Origin: an uncultured Butyricicoccus sp.
GTDB taxonomy: Bacteria; Bacillota; Clostridia; Oscillospirales; Butyricicoccaceae
Direction: 5' to 3'
Length of the DNA stretch: 56,973 bases
Assembly: GCA_910584935.1 (NCBI GenBank)
Contig: CAJUDU010000009.1
Span: 1-56,973 of the forward strand
Shown: one piece after another, positions 48,317-56,552 of the stretch
Position numbering within the stretch: the stretch's first letter is position 1
Layout of the letters: each line of letters begins with the position of its first letter
Program-made: the position numbers and the translations under genes
The notes under the pieces: generated by a model
What the model was told of the DNA's origin: nothing
Seen by the model: the letters and a program-made list of their open reading frames with translations, nothing else
Database searches by the model: none

Positions 48317-50256
48317 TAGTACGGGTCGCAAAAACCGCAGGGTTCTGTTTTGGCGTGCGCCGTGCGGTAGATATGGCGGAAGCTTTATCTCGTGGGCATG
48401 GCAGCCTCTATTGTTATGGAGAAATCATCCATAACATGAATGAAGTTGCGCGTCTGGAGCGCGGTGGTATGAAAACTGCGCTTTCAGTGAATGAAGTGCC
48501 AGATAACACACACGTCTTAATCCGGGCGCATGGGGTTGCTAAAGCAGTTTATGAAGCATTTGAAAAAAAAGGCTGCCATATCTATGACGCAACTTGTCCA
48601 TTTGTGAAAAAAATACATACAATTGTCGCGGCACAATGCGCGGCGGGACGTAAAATCCTAATCCTGGGCAGCGCGGGGCACCCTGAAATTACAGGAATTG
48701 CTGGATGGTGCAGGGATGCCCGTATCTTTGAAAGCCCGGCACATTTGGAAGCGGCACTGGACAGCGGGACAATCCTTCCAGATGAACCGCTCAGCGTGGT
48801 TGGACAAACCACGCTAAACCGTATGGTTTGGGATGTTTCTGTGAAAATTCTGAAAAAAAGGTGTACAAACTGCGAAATATTTGATACAATATGTAATGCG
48901 ACGGACGAGCGCCAGGCGGAGGCTCGTCTACTTGCCGGAGAATCGGGATGCATGATTGTGATTGGGGATAAAAAGAGCTCAAATACCAAGCGGCTCTATG
49001 AAATCAGCAAAACTCTCTGCCCGCAGGCCTTTTATATTGAGGACGCGGCCGAATTGAAGGCAGATGAGATTTCCCGGTTTGCAGACCGCCCCATCGGTAT
49101 CACCGCGGGCGCATCAACACCGGCATGGATTATTAAGGAGGTCAGTAACATAATGAGCGAAGAAATGAAAATCGAAACTGGTGAGGACTTTGCAGCAATG
49201 CTGGAGGATTCCCTTAAACCGATAAAGAACGGAGATAAAGTAACTGGCACTGTCATTGCCATTTCTCAGACCGATGTACAAGTTGATTTGGGTGTAAAGC
49301 AGACCGCTTATATCCCGATTGACGAGCTTTCCGACGACCCTGCCTACAATGTCGAGGAGCATATCCATCCAAATGACGAAATTGAAGCGGTTGTCGTGCG
49401 CGTCAACGATGTCGAAGGTATCATCACTCTGTCCAAAAAGCGCGTTGACCAGCTCAAGGGCTGGGAATCCATCGAAGTTGCCAAGGAAGAACATACCATC
49501 GTTGAAGGCACTGTGATCGAAGAAAACCGCGGCGGCGTGGTTGCAACCGCATTTGGCGTGCGGGTATTCATCCCAGCATCCCAGACCGGCGTACCCAAGG
49601 ACGAATCCATGTCCAAACTGGTCAAAACCCGCCAGTCTTTTTATGTCACCGAAATCAACCGCCAGCGTAAACGCGTTGTTGGCTCCATCCGTGCGGTACA
49701 GCAGGAAGCCCGCCGTGCAGCGGCTGAAAAGATTTGGGAAACCATCGAAGTTGGCAACGAATATGAAGGCACCGTCAAGAGCTTGACTTCTTACGGCGCA
49801 TTTGTGGACATTGGCGGCGTAGATGGCATGATCCATATTTCCGAACTGTCTTGGGGACGTATCAAATCCCCATCTGAAGTGGTTTCCATTGGCGACAGCG
49901 TCAAGGTTTATGTCATTGGGCTTGACAAGGAAAACCGCAAGATTTCTTTGGGCTATAAGCGCGAAGAAGACAACCCATGGAACATTTTCACCTCTAAATA
50001 CGCCATTGGTGATGTTGCAAAGGTAAAGATCCTGAAGTTTATGCCATTTGGCGCATTTGCGGAAATCGTACCAGGTGTGGATGGTCTTATCCATATTTCC
50101 CAGATTGCCGACCATCGCATTGCACGCGCTGACGAAACACTGGAAGTTGGCGAAGAAGTGGATGCAAAAATCATCGACATTAACGATGAAAAGAAAAAAG
50201 TATCACTGTCTATCCGTGCGCTGCTGACCGGCAGCGGCGAAGAAGATGCTGACTAA
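48313..50256 (+). CDS. ispH-rpsA: IspH fused to ribosomal protein S1
   Basis: A 647-residue two-function protein. Residues 1-280 are IspH (HMBPP reductase, last step of the MEP isoprenoid route), with the three Fe-S cysteines Cys12, Cys95 and Cys194, and 'GSAGHPEITG' and 'VVGQTTLN'. Residues from about 300 hold four S1 RNA-binding domains starting near 304, 393, 479 and 564 ('GTVKSLTSYGAFVDIGGVDGMIHISELSW'). S1 helps mRNA reach the ribosome. This fusion is known in Clostridia. Inside it AAGGAGG (49135-49141) precedes an in-frame ATG at 49153 by 11 bases, so free S1 may also be made. ATG 48313 overlaps plsC. Confidence 0.96.
   Translation: MIVRVAKTAGFCFGVRRAVDMAEALSRGHGSLYCYGEIIHNMNEVARLERGGMKTALSVNEVPDNTHVLIRAHGVAKAVYEAFEKKGCHIYDATCPFVKKIHTIVAAQCAAGRKILILGSAGHPEITGIAGWCRDARIFESPAHLEAALDSGTILPDEPLSVVGQTTLNRMVWDVSVKILKKRCTNCEIFDTICNATDERQAEARLLAGESGCMIVIGDKKSSNTKRLYEISKTLCPQAFYIEDAAELKADEISRFADRPIGITAGASTPAWIIKEVSNIMSEEMKIETGEDFAAMLEDSLKPIKNGDKVTGTVIAISQTDVQVDLGVKQTAYIPIDELSDDPAYNVEEHIHPNDEIEAVVVRVNDVEGIITLSKKRVDQLKGWESIEVAKEEHTIVEGTVIEENRGGVVATAFGVRVFIPASQTGVPKDESMSKLVKTRQSFYVTEINRQRKRVVGSIRAVQQEARRAAAEKIWETIEVGNEYEGTVKSLTSYGAFVDIGGVDGMIHISELSWGRIKSPSEVVSIGDSVKVYVIGLDKENRKISLGYKREEDNPWNIFTSKYAIGDVAKVKILKFMPFGAFAEIVPGVDGLIHISQIADHRIARADETLEVGEEVDAKIIDINDEKKKVSLSIRALLTGSGEEDAD
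49135..49155 (+). promoter_or_regulatory. Internal ribosome binding site and start for free S1
   Basis: AAGGAGG (49135-49141) is a perfect Shine-Dalgarno sequence. The ATG at 49153-49155 is in frame with the fusion (Met281) at the junction between IspH and the S1 domains. The product would be 367 residues, beginning MSEEMKIETG. Confidence 0.6.
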
Positions 50257-50269
50257 TCACAAAAAATTG

Positions 50270-50311
50270 AACCGCCGCCCTTCATCGTTATGATGGGGCG
50301 GCGGTTTTTTT
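50270..50311. terminator. Terminator of the cmk-plsC-ispH/S1 operon
   Basis: AACCGCCGCCC (50270-50280) pairs with GGGCGGCGGTT (50296-50306), followed by a T run to 50311. The converging VOC gene ends here too. Confidence 0.85.
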
Positions 50312-50702
50312 ACTGTGCATCTTTATTCAGCCAGATAATGTATTCCAGCACATTATAGTCTGGGTCCATGAAATAAAGCCAGCGTTCCGAACCTGGAATC
50401 TCATTCGGTCCGTTGAGAATTGGAATGCCATTTTGCTGCAACATTTGGATTACCGCGTCAATATCATCGGTTTCAAAACAAAGGTGCGGACAATAAGGGC
50501 GTTCCGGCATAACCGGTTCATAAACTGTGCCAATGGTTTCAATCAGCTCCAGCCGTGCGCCCTGATAAGTCAGAAACGCATAACGTTCACCGATTTCCGC
50601 CGCCTCATGACGGAATAAAAATTGGAACCCAAGTTTTTCCGTGTAAAAGCGGATCGCATCATCCAAATTGCGCACACGGAATGCGCCATGATCATATGCC
50701 AT
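50310..50702 (-). CDS. VOC/glyoxalase-family protein
   Basis: A 130-residue single-chain vicinal-oxygen-chelate fold with two beta-alpha repeats. 'DHGAFRVRNLDDAIRFYTEKLGFQ' and 'PHLCFETDDIDAVIQMLQQNG' open the halves; metal-ligand positions fit His5 or so, Glu in 'LELIET', His in 'CPHLCF' and Glu in 'VLEYIIW'. It resembles lactoylglutathione lyase, but gut Clostridia rarely make glutathione, so the substrate is unknown. ATG 50702 is chosen; a GTG at 50714 sits too near AGAGG. Confidence 0.85.
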   Translation of the reverse strand: MAYDHGAFRVRNLDDAIRFYTEKLGFQFLFRHEAAEIGERYAFLTYQGARLELIETIGTVYEPVMPERPYCPHLCFETDDIDAVIQMLQQNGIPILNGPNEIPGSERWLYFMDPDYNVLEYIIWLNKDAQ

Positions 50703-50788
50703 AATTTGAAACACCTCTTTTTTTCTGCTGCTGTGATTTTTATTATGATACCATACTGTGAAAACATCGTCAACCGCAGATTTTTCAC

Positions 50789-50832
50789 CTTATCCTTCTG
50801 TCCTATATGCGCCATACGGCGCATAGGATAAG
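50789..50832 (+). promoter_or_regulatory. Nested inverted repeat before yunB
   Basis: CTTATCCT (50789-50796) pairs with AGGATAAG (50825-50832), and within it CCTATATGCGCC pairs with GGCGCATAGG around ATAC. It lies just before the ribosome site of yunB and may be an operator or leader hairpin. CATACGGC in its loop region weakly resembles a sigma-E -10. Confidence 0.45.
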
Positions 50833-50851
50833 CTGTAAGGGGGTGAACAGG

Positions 50852-51520
50852 ATGCGGCGGGTCAATTGGCGTTTATGGCTTTTGCTCCTGTTTACGGCGC
50901 TGTGCGGCTGTTCTGCCGCATTCCTGCGTATCCTCCGCCCTGCGGCGGTGGAATATGCCAAAAACCTGGTGCAGCAAACAGCATCTTATGCCATTCAAGA
51001 CTGTATCACCCAGCAGGTATATCTGAACCGCGCACAATATGAAGAATTGGTCAGCCTGGAACGTGATGACGCAAACCAGGTCACTGCCCTGCGCACAGAT
51101 ACTATCCTTGCGGATTATTTGAAGGTGCAATTATCCCGCGCCGCTTATGACGCGCTGAATACCTTGGAACAGAACGTTTTACAGGTGCCTATCGGCACTG
51201 TATTTTTGCCAACCATCTTTGCCGGACAGGGGCCAGAACTGAACATCGGCATTGCCTCGCTCGGCTATGCCGACGCCGATTTTGTCAGCGCATTTACAGC
51301 GGCAGGCATTAACCAGACCCGGCATCAAATCTTGCTGGAAGTGAAAGCAGAAGCCCATGTGATGACCGCCTTTGGCGGCTGTGATGTGGTGATTACCACC
51401 CGCATGGCAGTGACGGATACGGTGATTGTCGGGGTTGTGCCGGAATCTTATACTTATATTGATGATACTGAACAAAGCCTTTTGGGCAAAGTCAATGATT
51501 ATGCGGAATCTGACCGCTAA
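50852..51520 (+). CDS. yunB: Sporulation protein YunB
   Basis: A 222-residue protein with an N-terminal membrane helix (about residues 7-24) and an extracytoplasmic domain. 'LRPAAVEYAKNLVQQTASYAIQDCI', 'VPIGTVFLPTIFAGQGPELNI' and 'GINQTRHQILLEVKAEAHVM' are typical of YunB, a sigma-E-controlled sporulation protein needed for good spore formation in Bacillus. ATG 50852 follows AAGGGGGTGA. It converges on the DUF1349 gene with a 6-bp gap; GGGCTGC/GCAGCCC at 51537-51562 may help to end transcription. Confidence 0.85.
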   Translation: MRRVNWRLWLLLLFTALCGCSAAFLRILRPAAVEYAKNLVQQTASYAIQDCITQQVYLNRAQYEELVSLERDDANQVTALRTDTILADYLKVQLSRAAYDALNTLEQNVLQVPIGTVFLPTIFAGQGPELNIGIASLGYADADFVSAFTAAGINQTRHQILLEVKAEAHVMTAFGGCDVVITTRMAVTDTVIVGVVPESYTYIDDTEQSLLGKVNDYAESDR

Positions 51521-51526
51521 GCGGGA

Positions 51527-52129
51527 TTATACATCGGGCTGCTGCCCTGTATGGGCAGCCCATTTGCAGTCTGTGACTGCCATATCGGTAAAAACTGCTC
51601 GGAAAGAGGAATCCTCCGGCGAACAGGCATAAATACCAAACCGGATTTTGCCTGCGCCCTCCAGCAGATGGCATATGCGCATTTGCTGGAATGTTATACC
51701 GTCTTTTGAACATTCCAAACAATAATCATCCTGCCGGCGGCTGAGGCGGTACCACATGGATTTGATATCTGCTGGAATTTCTGTTGTTGCCCAATCAGAA
51801 AACCCATGGTTGGTAACTACACTGCCTAAATGCTGAAATGTATCATTTTCATATTCAACTGATGCTTTCAGCCAGTTTTCACTGTCCAAATACAGCACAA
51901 TACCGCATTGGTCAAACCGATGGCTGCTTTCAGTAAAATCAGTTTTCACCGTAAAACTGAAAAACTGCTCGTCAGTTTCCATTTGGAACACTGGCGCATT
52001 GTCATTGCGGAAGTGATAATATGTCCGCTGCCATAAATCGGTATGCGGATTGGTTGTGATTTCCACTTTCCCATTCTGTATCAGATAATCTTTGGGCTGG
52101 CGCGTCCATTGGAAGTTCGCAAAATCCAT
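51527..52129 (-). CDS. DUF1349 family (concanavalin-like) protein
   Basis: A 200-residue beta-rich protein. 'TDLWQRTYYHFRNDNAPVFQME', 'FDQCGIVLYLDSENWLKASVEYEND' and 'IRFGIYACSPEDSSFRAVFTDMAV' are typical of DUF1349, a jelly-roll fold sometimes called regulation-of-enolase-like. No signal peptide is present, so it is cytoplasmic. The reaction, if any, is unknown. It follows the HxlR regulator by 33 bp on the same strand, so it is probably in its operon. ATG 52129 follows AGGAGG. Confidence 0.88.
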   Translation of the reverse strand: MDFANFQWTRQPKDYLIQNGKVEITTNPHTDLWQRTYYHFRNDNAPVFQMETDEQFFSFTVKTDFTESSHRFDQCGIVLYLDSENWLKASVEYENDTFQHLGSVVTNHGFSDWATTEIPADIKSMWYRLSRRQDDYCLECSKDGITFQQMRICHLLEGAGKIRFGIYACSPEDSSFRAVFTDMAVTDCKWAAHTGQQPDV

Positions 52130-52162
52130 AAAATGATTCCTCCTATCCTATACCCATATGGG

Positions 52163-52483
52163 TTAACCATTTTTCTTCTTATACGCTGTGCCCCATGCAA
52201 GCATGGCATCTAAAACCGGTTTTAAGCTATACCCGGTGTCTGTCAATGTATATTCCACCCGTGGCGGCACTTCTGGGTAAACTTTACGAGTCAGCAGTCC
52301 ATCACTTTCCATAGCACGCAAATGGGCAGTCAATACCTTTTGTGAAATATCCCCAACCGATTTTTTTAATTCGCCAAACCGTTTTGTGCCTCCCAACAGG
52401 TCACGGATAATCAAAACCTTCCAGCGGCTGCTAATCAGTATGAGTGTTGTTTCTACCGGGCAGGCCGGCAAAGATTTTTCCAC
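52163..52483 (-). CDS. HxlR-family transcription regulator
   Basis: A 106-residue winged-helix protein: 'CPVETTLILISSRWKVLIIRDLLGGTKRFGELKKSV', 'ISQKVLTAHLRAMESDGLLTR' and 'VEYTLTDTGYSL' are family hallmarks. The conserved Cys near the start can sense thiol or aldehyde stress in several members. The start is GTG 52483 preceded by GGAGGG. It diverges from the NAD(P)-binding protein gene, with two palindromes in between (52519-52549), and probably controls both directions. Confidence 0.93.
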   Translation of the reverse strand: MEKSLPACPVETTLILISSRWKVLIIRDLLGGTKRFGELKKSVGDISQKVLTAHLRAMESDGLLTRKVYPEVPPRVEYTLTDTGYSLKPVLDAMLAWGTAYKKKNG

Positions 52484-52518
52484 TGAAATCCCTCCATTCT
52501 TTCTATGGTTTCTTTTTG

Positions 52519-52549
52519 GTACCTACAGTACAATAAAGTGCTTACTTTA
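52519..52549. promoter_or_regulatory. Two palindromes, likely HxlR operators
   Basis: GTAC-CTACA-GTAC (52519-52531) and TAAAGT-GCTT-ACTTTA (52534-52549) lie between the divergent genes. The second overlaps the -35 of the rightward promoter. Confidence 0.5.
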
Positions 52550-52574
52550 CATTTCAGCCCTACTGCTATATTAT
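52546..52574 (+). promoter_or_regulatory. Predicted promoter of the NAD(P)-binding protein gene
   Basis: TTTACA (52546-52551), 17 bases, TATTAT (52569-52574). Its -35 overlaps the palindrome next to it. Confidence 0.5.
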
Positions 52575-52641
52575 AATCGTGCAAGCGGGAAAAAACAAGC
52601 CGCCAACAAAATGAACCAAAAAAATTCAGGAGGAATCTCTC

Positions 52642-53271
52642 ATGAAAATCGCGGTAATTTGCGCAAATGGCAAAGCAGGGCAGTTAATCGTCAAGGAAGC
52701 AATGGCCAGAGGGGCGGATGTCACCGCTGTTGTACGCAGTGAAAACAAGTCAACAGCAACAAATGTTATCCACAAAGATTTGTTTGATTTAACCACTGCC
52801 GATTTGGAAAGCTTTGATATTGTCATTGATGCTTTTGGCGCATGGACATCAGAAACACTGCCGCAGCACAGCTCATCACTAAAGCATCTTTGCGACCTTG
52901 TCAGCGGCAAAAGCACGAGGCTGCTTGTTGTTGGCGGCGCAGGCAGTTTGTATGTAAACCCGGAACATACCATACAGATCATGGACGAGACAAATTTCCC
53001 CGAAATCTTTAAGCCGCTTGCTGCGCATATGGGCAAGGCGCTGGATGCGCTCCGCACCAGGACAGATGTCAAATGGACATATCTCAGCCCGGCAGGGGAT
53101 TTCCAGGCGGATGGTGAAAAGACCGGGAAATATATTTGGGGCGGTGAAGAACTGACATTGAACGCAAAAGGCGAAAGTGTTATCAGCTATGCGGACTATG
53201 CAGCCGCTATGGCGGATGAAGCACTGACCGGGAACCATATTCAGCAAAGGATTTCAGTTGTTGCAGAATAA
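52642..53271 (+). CDS. NAD(P)H-binding atypical short-chain dehydrogenase (YwnB type)
   Basis: A 209-residue Rossmann-fold protein. The dinucleotide motif is 'IAVICANGKAGQLIVKEAMARG' (GxxGxxG varied to ANGKAG); 'VVRSENKS' and 'DIVIDAFGAW' follow the NmrA-like pattern, and 'SLYVNPEHTIQIM' and 'WTYLSPAGDFQADGEKTGKY' match the YwnB-like group. Such proteins often sit beside HxlR regulators, as here, and may be quinone or aldehyde reductases or redox sensors. ATG 52642 follows AGGAGG. Confidence 0.9.
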   Translation: MKIAVICANGKAGQLIVKEAMARGADVTAVVRSENKSTATNVIHKDLFDLTTADLESFDIVIDAFGAWTSETLPQHSSSLKHLCDLVSGKSTRLLVVGGAGSLYVNPEHTIQIMDETNFPEIFKPLAAHMGKALDALRTRTDVKWTYLSPAGDFQADGEKTGKYIWGGEELTLNAKGESVISYADYAAAMADEALTGNHIQQRISVVAE

Positions 53272-53316
53272 GGGCTTCATCAATCAAAACACCATAATAA
53301 AAAAGCAAGCCGGCAC

Positions 53317-53345
53317 TTGAAAGCATTTTTGGGATTTGTTATAAT
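53317..53345 (+). promoter_or_regulatory. Sigma-A promoter of metA
   Basis: TTGAAA (53317-53322), 17 bases, TATAAT (53340-53345), 45 bp before metA. The leader is too short for a SAM riboswitch or T-box, and none is seen. Confidence 0.7.
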
Positions 53346-53390
53346 AAAGGTTAACCCCATACGTTGAAAAGAGAGAAGGATACCATTATT

Positions 53391-54311
53391 ATGCCGATTA
53401 AAATTGCAGACAGTTTGCCGGCACGGGCTGTGCTGGAAAGTGAAAATATATTTGTCATGACTGAGCACCGTGCAATGACGCAGGATATCCGCCCACTTCG
53501 CATTGGGCTGCTGAACTTAATGCCCTTAAAAATTGTAACAGAAACCCAAATCCTGCGTTGTTTATCCAATACACCACTGCAAATTGAAATTGATTTGCTG
53601 CAAACAGAAACATACCAATCCTCCCATACACCAGAAGACCATCTGCTGACATTTTACCGCACATTCCATGAAATCCGTGATAAAAAATATGATGGTTTTA
53701 TTATTACTGGCGCACCGGTAGAACTGATGGATTATGAACAGATTGATTATTGGCAGGAAATTTGTGAAATCATGGAATGGACAAAAACCCATGTCCATTC
53801 CACCCTGCATATCTGCTGGGGCGCACAAGCAGGGCTTTATTATCATTATGGCATCCCCAAATATGAACTGCCGGAAAAAATGAGCGGTGTTTTTGAACAC
53901 AAAGTGCTTTTCCCAAAGGAAAATTTATTCCGTGGGTTTAATGACGTCTTTTTTGCGCCGCATTCCCGCCATACTGAGGTACGGCAGGCAGATATTGAAA
54001 AAGATGCACGGTTACGTTTACTTTCGGTTTCAGATGAAGCTGGCGTTTATATTGTGGAAGCAAAATATGGACGGCAGATTTTTGTATTTGGCCATTCGGA
54101 ATATGACAAAAACACATTAAAAGAAGAATATCTCCGGGATCAGGGACGCGGGTTGAACCCAATTATTCCCAAGCATTATTTCCCGGGTGATGACCCATCC
54201 TGTGAACCATCCATGACATGGCGTGCTCATGGTAATTTGTTATATACCAATTGGCTGAATTATTATGTTTATCAGACAACGCCATATTATTTAGACCGCA
54301 GCTTTGAATAA
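53391..54311 (+). CDS. metA: Homoserine O-acetyltransferase (MetA family)
   Basis: A 306-residue enzyme that acylates homoserine in methionine synthesis. The catalytic Cys142 is in 'LHICWGAQAGLYYHY', and His235 and Glu237 are in 'FGHSEYD'. Residue 111 is Glu ('TGAPVE'); in this family Glu111 marks acetyl-CoA use and Gly marks succinyl-CoA, so acetylation is predicted despite the usual succinyltransferase name. ATG 53391 follows AGAAGGA; TTG 53364 is rejected. A single gene with its own promoter and terminator. Confidence 0.94.
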   Translation: MPIKIADSLPARAVLESENIFVMTEHRAMTQDIRPLRIGLLNLMPLKIVTETQILRCLSNTPLQIEIDLLQTETYQSSHTPEDHLLTFYRTFHEIRDKKYDGFIITGAPVELMDYEQIDYWQEICEIMEWTKTHVHSTLHICWGAQAGLYYHYGIPKYELPEKMSGVFEHKVLFPKENLFRGFNDVFFAPHSRHTEVRQADIEKDARLRLLSVSDEAGVYIVEAKYGRQIFVFGHSEYDKNTLKEEYLRDQGRGLNPIIPKHYFPGDDPSCEPSMTWRAHGNLLYTNWLNYYVYQTTPYYLDRSFE

Positions 54312-54321
54312 AAGATAATGC

Positions 54322-54362
54322 AAAAGCTCTGCTGTGCAAGTATGTGCAGCAGGGCTTTTCCT
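54322..54362 (+). terminator. Terminator of metA
   Basis: AAAAGC plus CTGCTG (54322 on) pairs with CAGCAG plus GGCTTTT (to 54359), with wobble pairs, a long strong stem. Confidence 0.8.
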
Positions 54363-54448
54363 CTGTATCTTGATAATGCCATAACCGGCGCATGAAACAA
54401 AATCATCAGCAAAAACCTGTTCTATGCGGTATAAAATGCGGGATTCAC

Positions 54449-54477
54449 TTGACAAAATGTACAATTTCATATACCAT
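54449..54477 (+). promoter_or_regulatory. Predicted sigma-A promoter of the WXG100-type gene
   Basis: TTGACA (54449-54454), 17 bases, TACCAT (54472-54477), about 57 bp before the start codon. Confidence 0.5.
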
Positions 54478-54533
54478 AATATTATGCGCAAGATGTTTCC
54501 CAATCATCATTATTTTGTAAATGATGGCTTGTC

Positions 54534-55700
54534 ATGACAGGGGCATTACGGGTAACACCTGAAAAAATAATGGCATCTGCCGGCACATTTGCCACTTCCG
54601 CAAAAAGCGTAAAATATATGACCGATCAAATGCTACATATTGTAAAATCATTGAATACTGTTTGGCAGGGCAGCCCCTCAGCTTTATATATTCAAAAGTT
54701 TTATGCGCTTGACAACGATATGCAGCAGATCTATCGGAAAATCATGGAGCATTCTAAAGACCTTCAGCAAATGGCAGAAACTTATCAGAAAGCAGAAGAT
54801 CATAATGTTTCTATCAGCAGTGCTTTGCCAACCGGAATCTTATCTGCTGCCCCTGGCGGGGCAGGCGGTTCTGACAGCGGCGCTGATAAGGGTGAGGGAC
54901 AAACAGCAAAACTGCAGACGGATGCTTCCAACACGCCAGGGGAAAAGCCCAAAGAAGGGGCAGTTTTGCAAGGCGCAATCCAAGGCAGCGTTGGTATTGC
55001 ATCCGGCAGTTTGTCTGGTAATTTATTGGGCTATTCTTATGACACCGAAAGCGGGCTTACCGTAAAATATAAAACAGATGAAGCAACAGGCAAGAAAAAT
55101 TTTGACAGCCTGGGGGTCAAATATGGTGCGAAAGGCGAAGTCCATGTCGCACAAGGCACAGCGGAAGGACATTTAGGGGCTGTTTCCGGTTCTGTTACTG
55201 GTGCTGTTGGAAAGGTTTCCGCAATTGGTTCTGTTGGCGCGAGTTTATATAAAGATGGGAAATTAATGCCGCAAATTTCTGCAAACGCAGAGATAAAAGG
55301 CACCATATTGGAAGGCAGCGCAAATGTTGCTGCCGGGTCAGATAACAATGATATCCATGTCAAGGCTAGCGGTGAGGTTTTATCCGCAAAAGCAGAAGCA
55401 AATGTAAATGCAGGCAAAATCAATTTTACCGACAGCAGCGGCAATAAAAAATCTGGTGTTGGTGTGCAGGCAGAGGTCGGCGCGGAAGCCTATGTTGCAA
55501 GCGGTAAGATAAAAGGCGGTATCAAAATTTTAGGTGTTGATATTAATATTGGCCTATCTGGTCATGCAGGGGGCGCCAGTGCAAAGGTAGGCGGTCATGT
55601 TACAACAGGCGGCGTTGGTGGCTCTGTTGATGTTGGTTTAGGCGCTGGTGTTGGACTTGATTTTTCAATTGACTGGTCGAATTTTAAATTTGGCTGGTAA
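54534..55700 (+). CDS. WXG100-type secreted protein with Gly-rich C-terminal domain
   Basis: A 388-residue protein without signal peptide. Residues about 5-90 form a WXG100-like helical hairpin: Trp44-Gln45-Gly46 in 'LNTVWQGSPS' is the turn and Tyr84 to Glu88 ('TYQKAED') fits the YxxxD/E secretion signal of type VII systems. Residues about 95-145 are a linker; the rest is a low-complexity Gly/Ala/Val/Ser beta-type domain with alternating short repeats (GSVGA, GEVHVA, GHAGG). No known toxin domain is recognised. Start ATG 54534 has no clear ribosome site (TTG 54528 is an alternative). DUF4176 and DUF3592 genes follow, as in type VII cargo loci. Confidence 0.75.
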   Translation: MTGALRVTPEKIMASAGTFATSAKSVKYMTDQMLHIVKSLNTVWQGSPSALYIQKFYALDNDMQQIYRKIMEHSKDLQQMAETYQKAEDHNVSISSALPTGILSAAPGGAGGSDSGADKGEGQTAKLQTDASNTPGEKPKEGAVLQGAIQGSVGIASGSLSGNLLGYSYDTESGLTVKYKTDEATGKKNFDSLGVKYGAKGEVHVAQGTAEGHLGAVSGSVTGAVGKVSAIGSVGASLYKDGKLMPQISANAEIKGTILEGSANVAAGSDNNDIHVKASGEVLSAKAEANVNAGKINFTDSSGNKKSGVGVQAEVGAEAYVASGKIKGGIKILGVDINIGLSGHAGGASAKVGGHVTTGGVGGSVDVGLGAGVGLDFSIDWSNFKFGW

Positions 55701-55721
55701 GTATTTCAGGAGGATGAAACC

Positions 55722-56036
55722 ATGTATAAAAATTTGATGCCAATTGGTTCTGTTGTTCGTTTGGCTGGCGGCACACATAAAATTATGATTTGTGGACGGA
55801 TTGTCTGCAAAACAAATGAAACCGCGATCTATGATTATGTTGCCTGTCTTTATCCGGAAGGCATTATCAGCACAGAGGAACTGTATTTCTTTAACCGGGA
55901 TGCAATTGAAGATGTCTATTTTATTGGTTCGCAAGACCAGGAAGAACTCACTTTTCGGCTTAATGTCCTCAATCAATTAGGTGAATTAGAAGTTGTAGAT
56001 GGACAAATCACCTCAAAAAAACATGATGCGCAGTAA
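55722..56036 (+). CDS. DUF4176 family protein
   Basis: A 104-residue small protein. 'LMPIGSVVRLAGGTHKIMICGR', 'YDYVACLYPEGIISTEELYFFNRDAIEDVYFIG' closely follow DUF4176, which is found in type VII secretion loci of Firmicutes next to WXG/LXG proteins. Its role (chaperone, immunity or other) is not established to my knowledge. ATG 55722 follows AGGAGG (55708-55713), 21 bp after the WXG100-type gene. The end overlaps the next gene. Confidence 0.88.
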   Translation: MYKNLMPIGSVVRLAGGTHKIMICGRIVCKTNETAIYDYVACLYPEGIISTEELYFFNRDAIEDVYFIGSQDQEELTFRLNVLNQLGELEVVDGQITSKKHDAQ

Positions 56037-56487
56037 TCTTGTTTTATTAAAGACAATACTTCCAGCTTTCTTTATGCTTGCAGGTGTCATTTTGCTTGCA
56101 GCAGCCGTGATTGCCAGCCATATCAGTGCAAATAAAAAGAAAATATGTACGGTAAAAACACATGGCGTAGTCTATAAAATGGAACGTCGTCAAGGTATGT
56201 ATTCCAGCATTGATAATGATATCCCGTTAACAATGTGGTATCCAACTTATGAATATTCTGTCGGTCAAAAAATACGACGGACAACAAGTAAGGTCGGATA
56301 TTCCAAAAAATTATTTGAGGAGGGGCAAACGATATCGCTTTATTATGCCCCCGAAGATCCCAGTCAAATTTATGTGCCTGATGCGCAAGTTCGATGGGTC
56401 TTTATCCTTTTATGTGGTATGGGTTTTGTCTTTTTGCTAGTTGGAATTGCAATTTATTTCACATTTCGATGGCTTTTTTACATTTAA
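55999..56487 (+). CDS. DUF3592-like membrane protein
   Basis: A 162-residue protein with two hydrophobic helices (about residues 17-41 and 132-155) flanking a soluble beta domain with 'GVVYKMERRQGMYSS', 'YPTYEYSVGQKI' and 'GQTISLYYAPEDPSQIYVPD', the DUF3592 pattern. Two starts are possible: ATG 55999 or ATG 56023/56026; all overlap the DUF4176 gene. It may be a membrane immunity or accessory protein for the secreted WXG100-type protein; this is inference. Confidence 0.78.
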   Translation: MDKSPQKNMMRSNLVLLKTILPAFFMLAGVILLAAAVIASHISANKKKICTVKTHGVVYKMERRQGMYSSIDNDIPLTMWYPTYEYSVGQKIRRTTSKVGYSKKLFEEGQTISLYYAPEDPSQIYVPDAQVRWVFILLCGMGFVFLLVGIAIYFTFRWLFYI

Positions 56488-56552
56488 AATTGTGAATCCT
56501 TATTTTGCCGCATTATTCTCTTATTATCCATGGAAGGCTGACAAATAATACA

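Noticed and set aside
53346..53390. SAM riboswitch or T-box before metA
   Set aside because: The leader between the promoter and the gene is about 40 nt, far too short for either.
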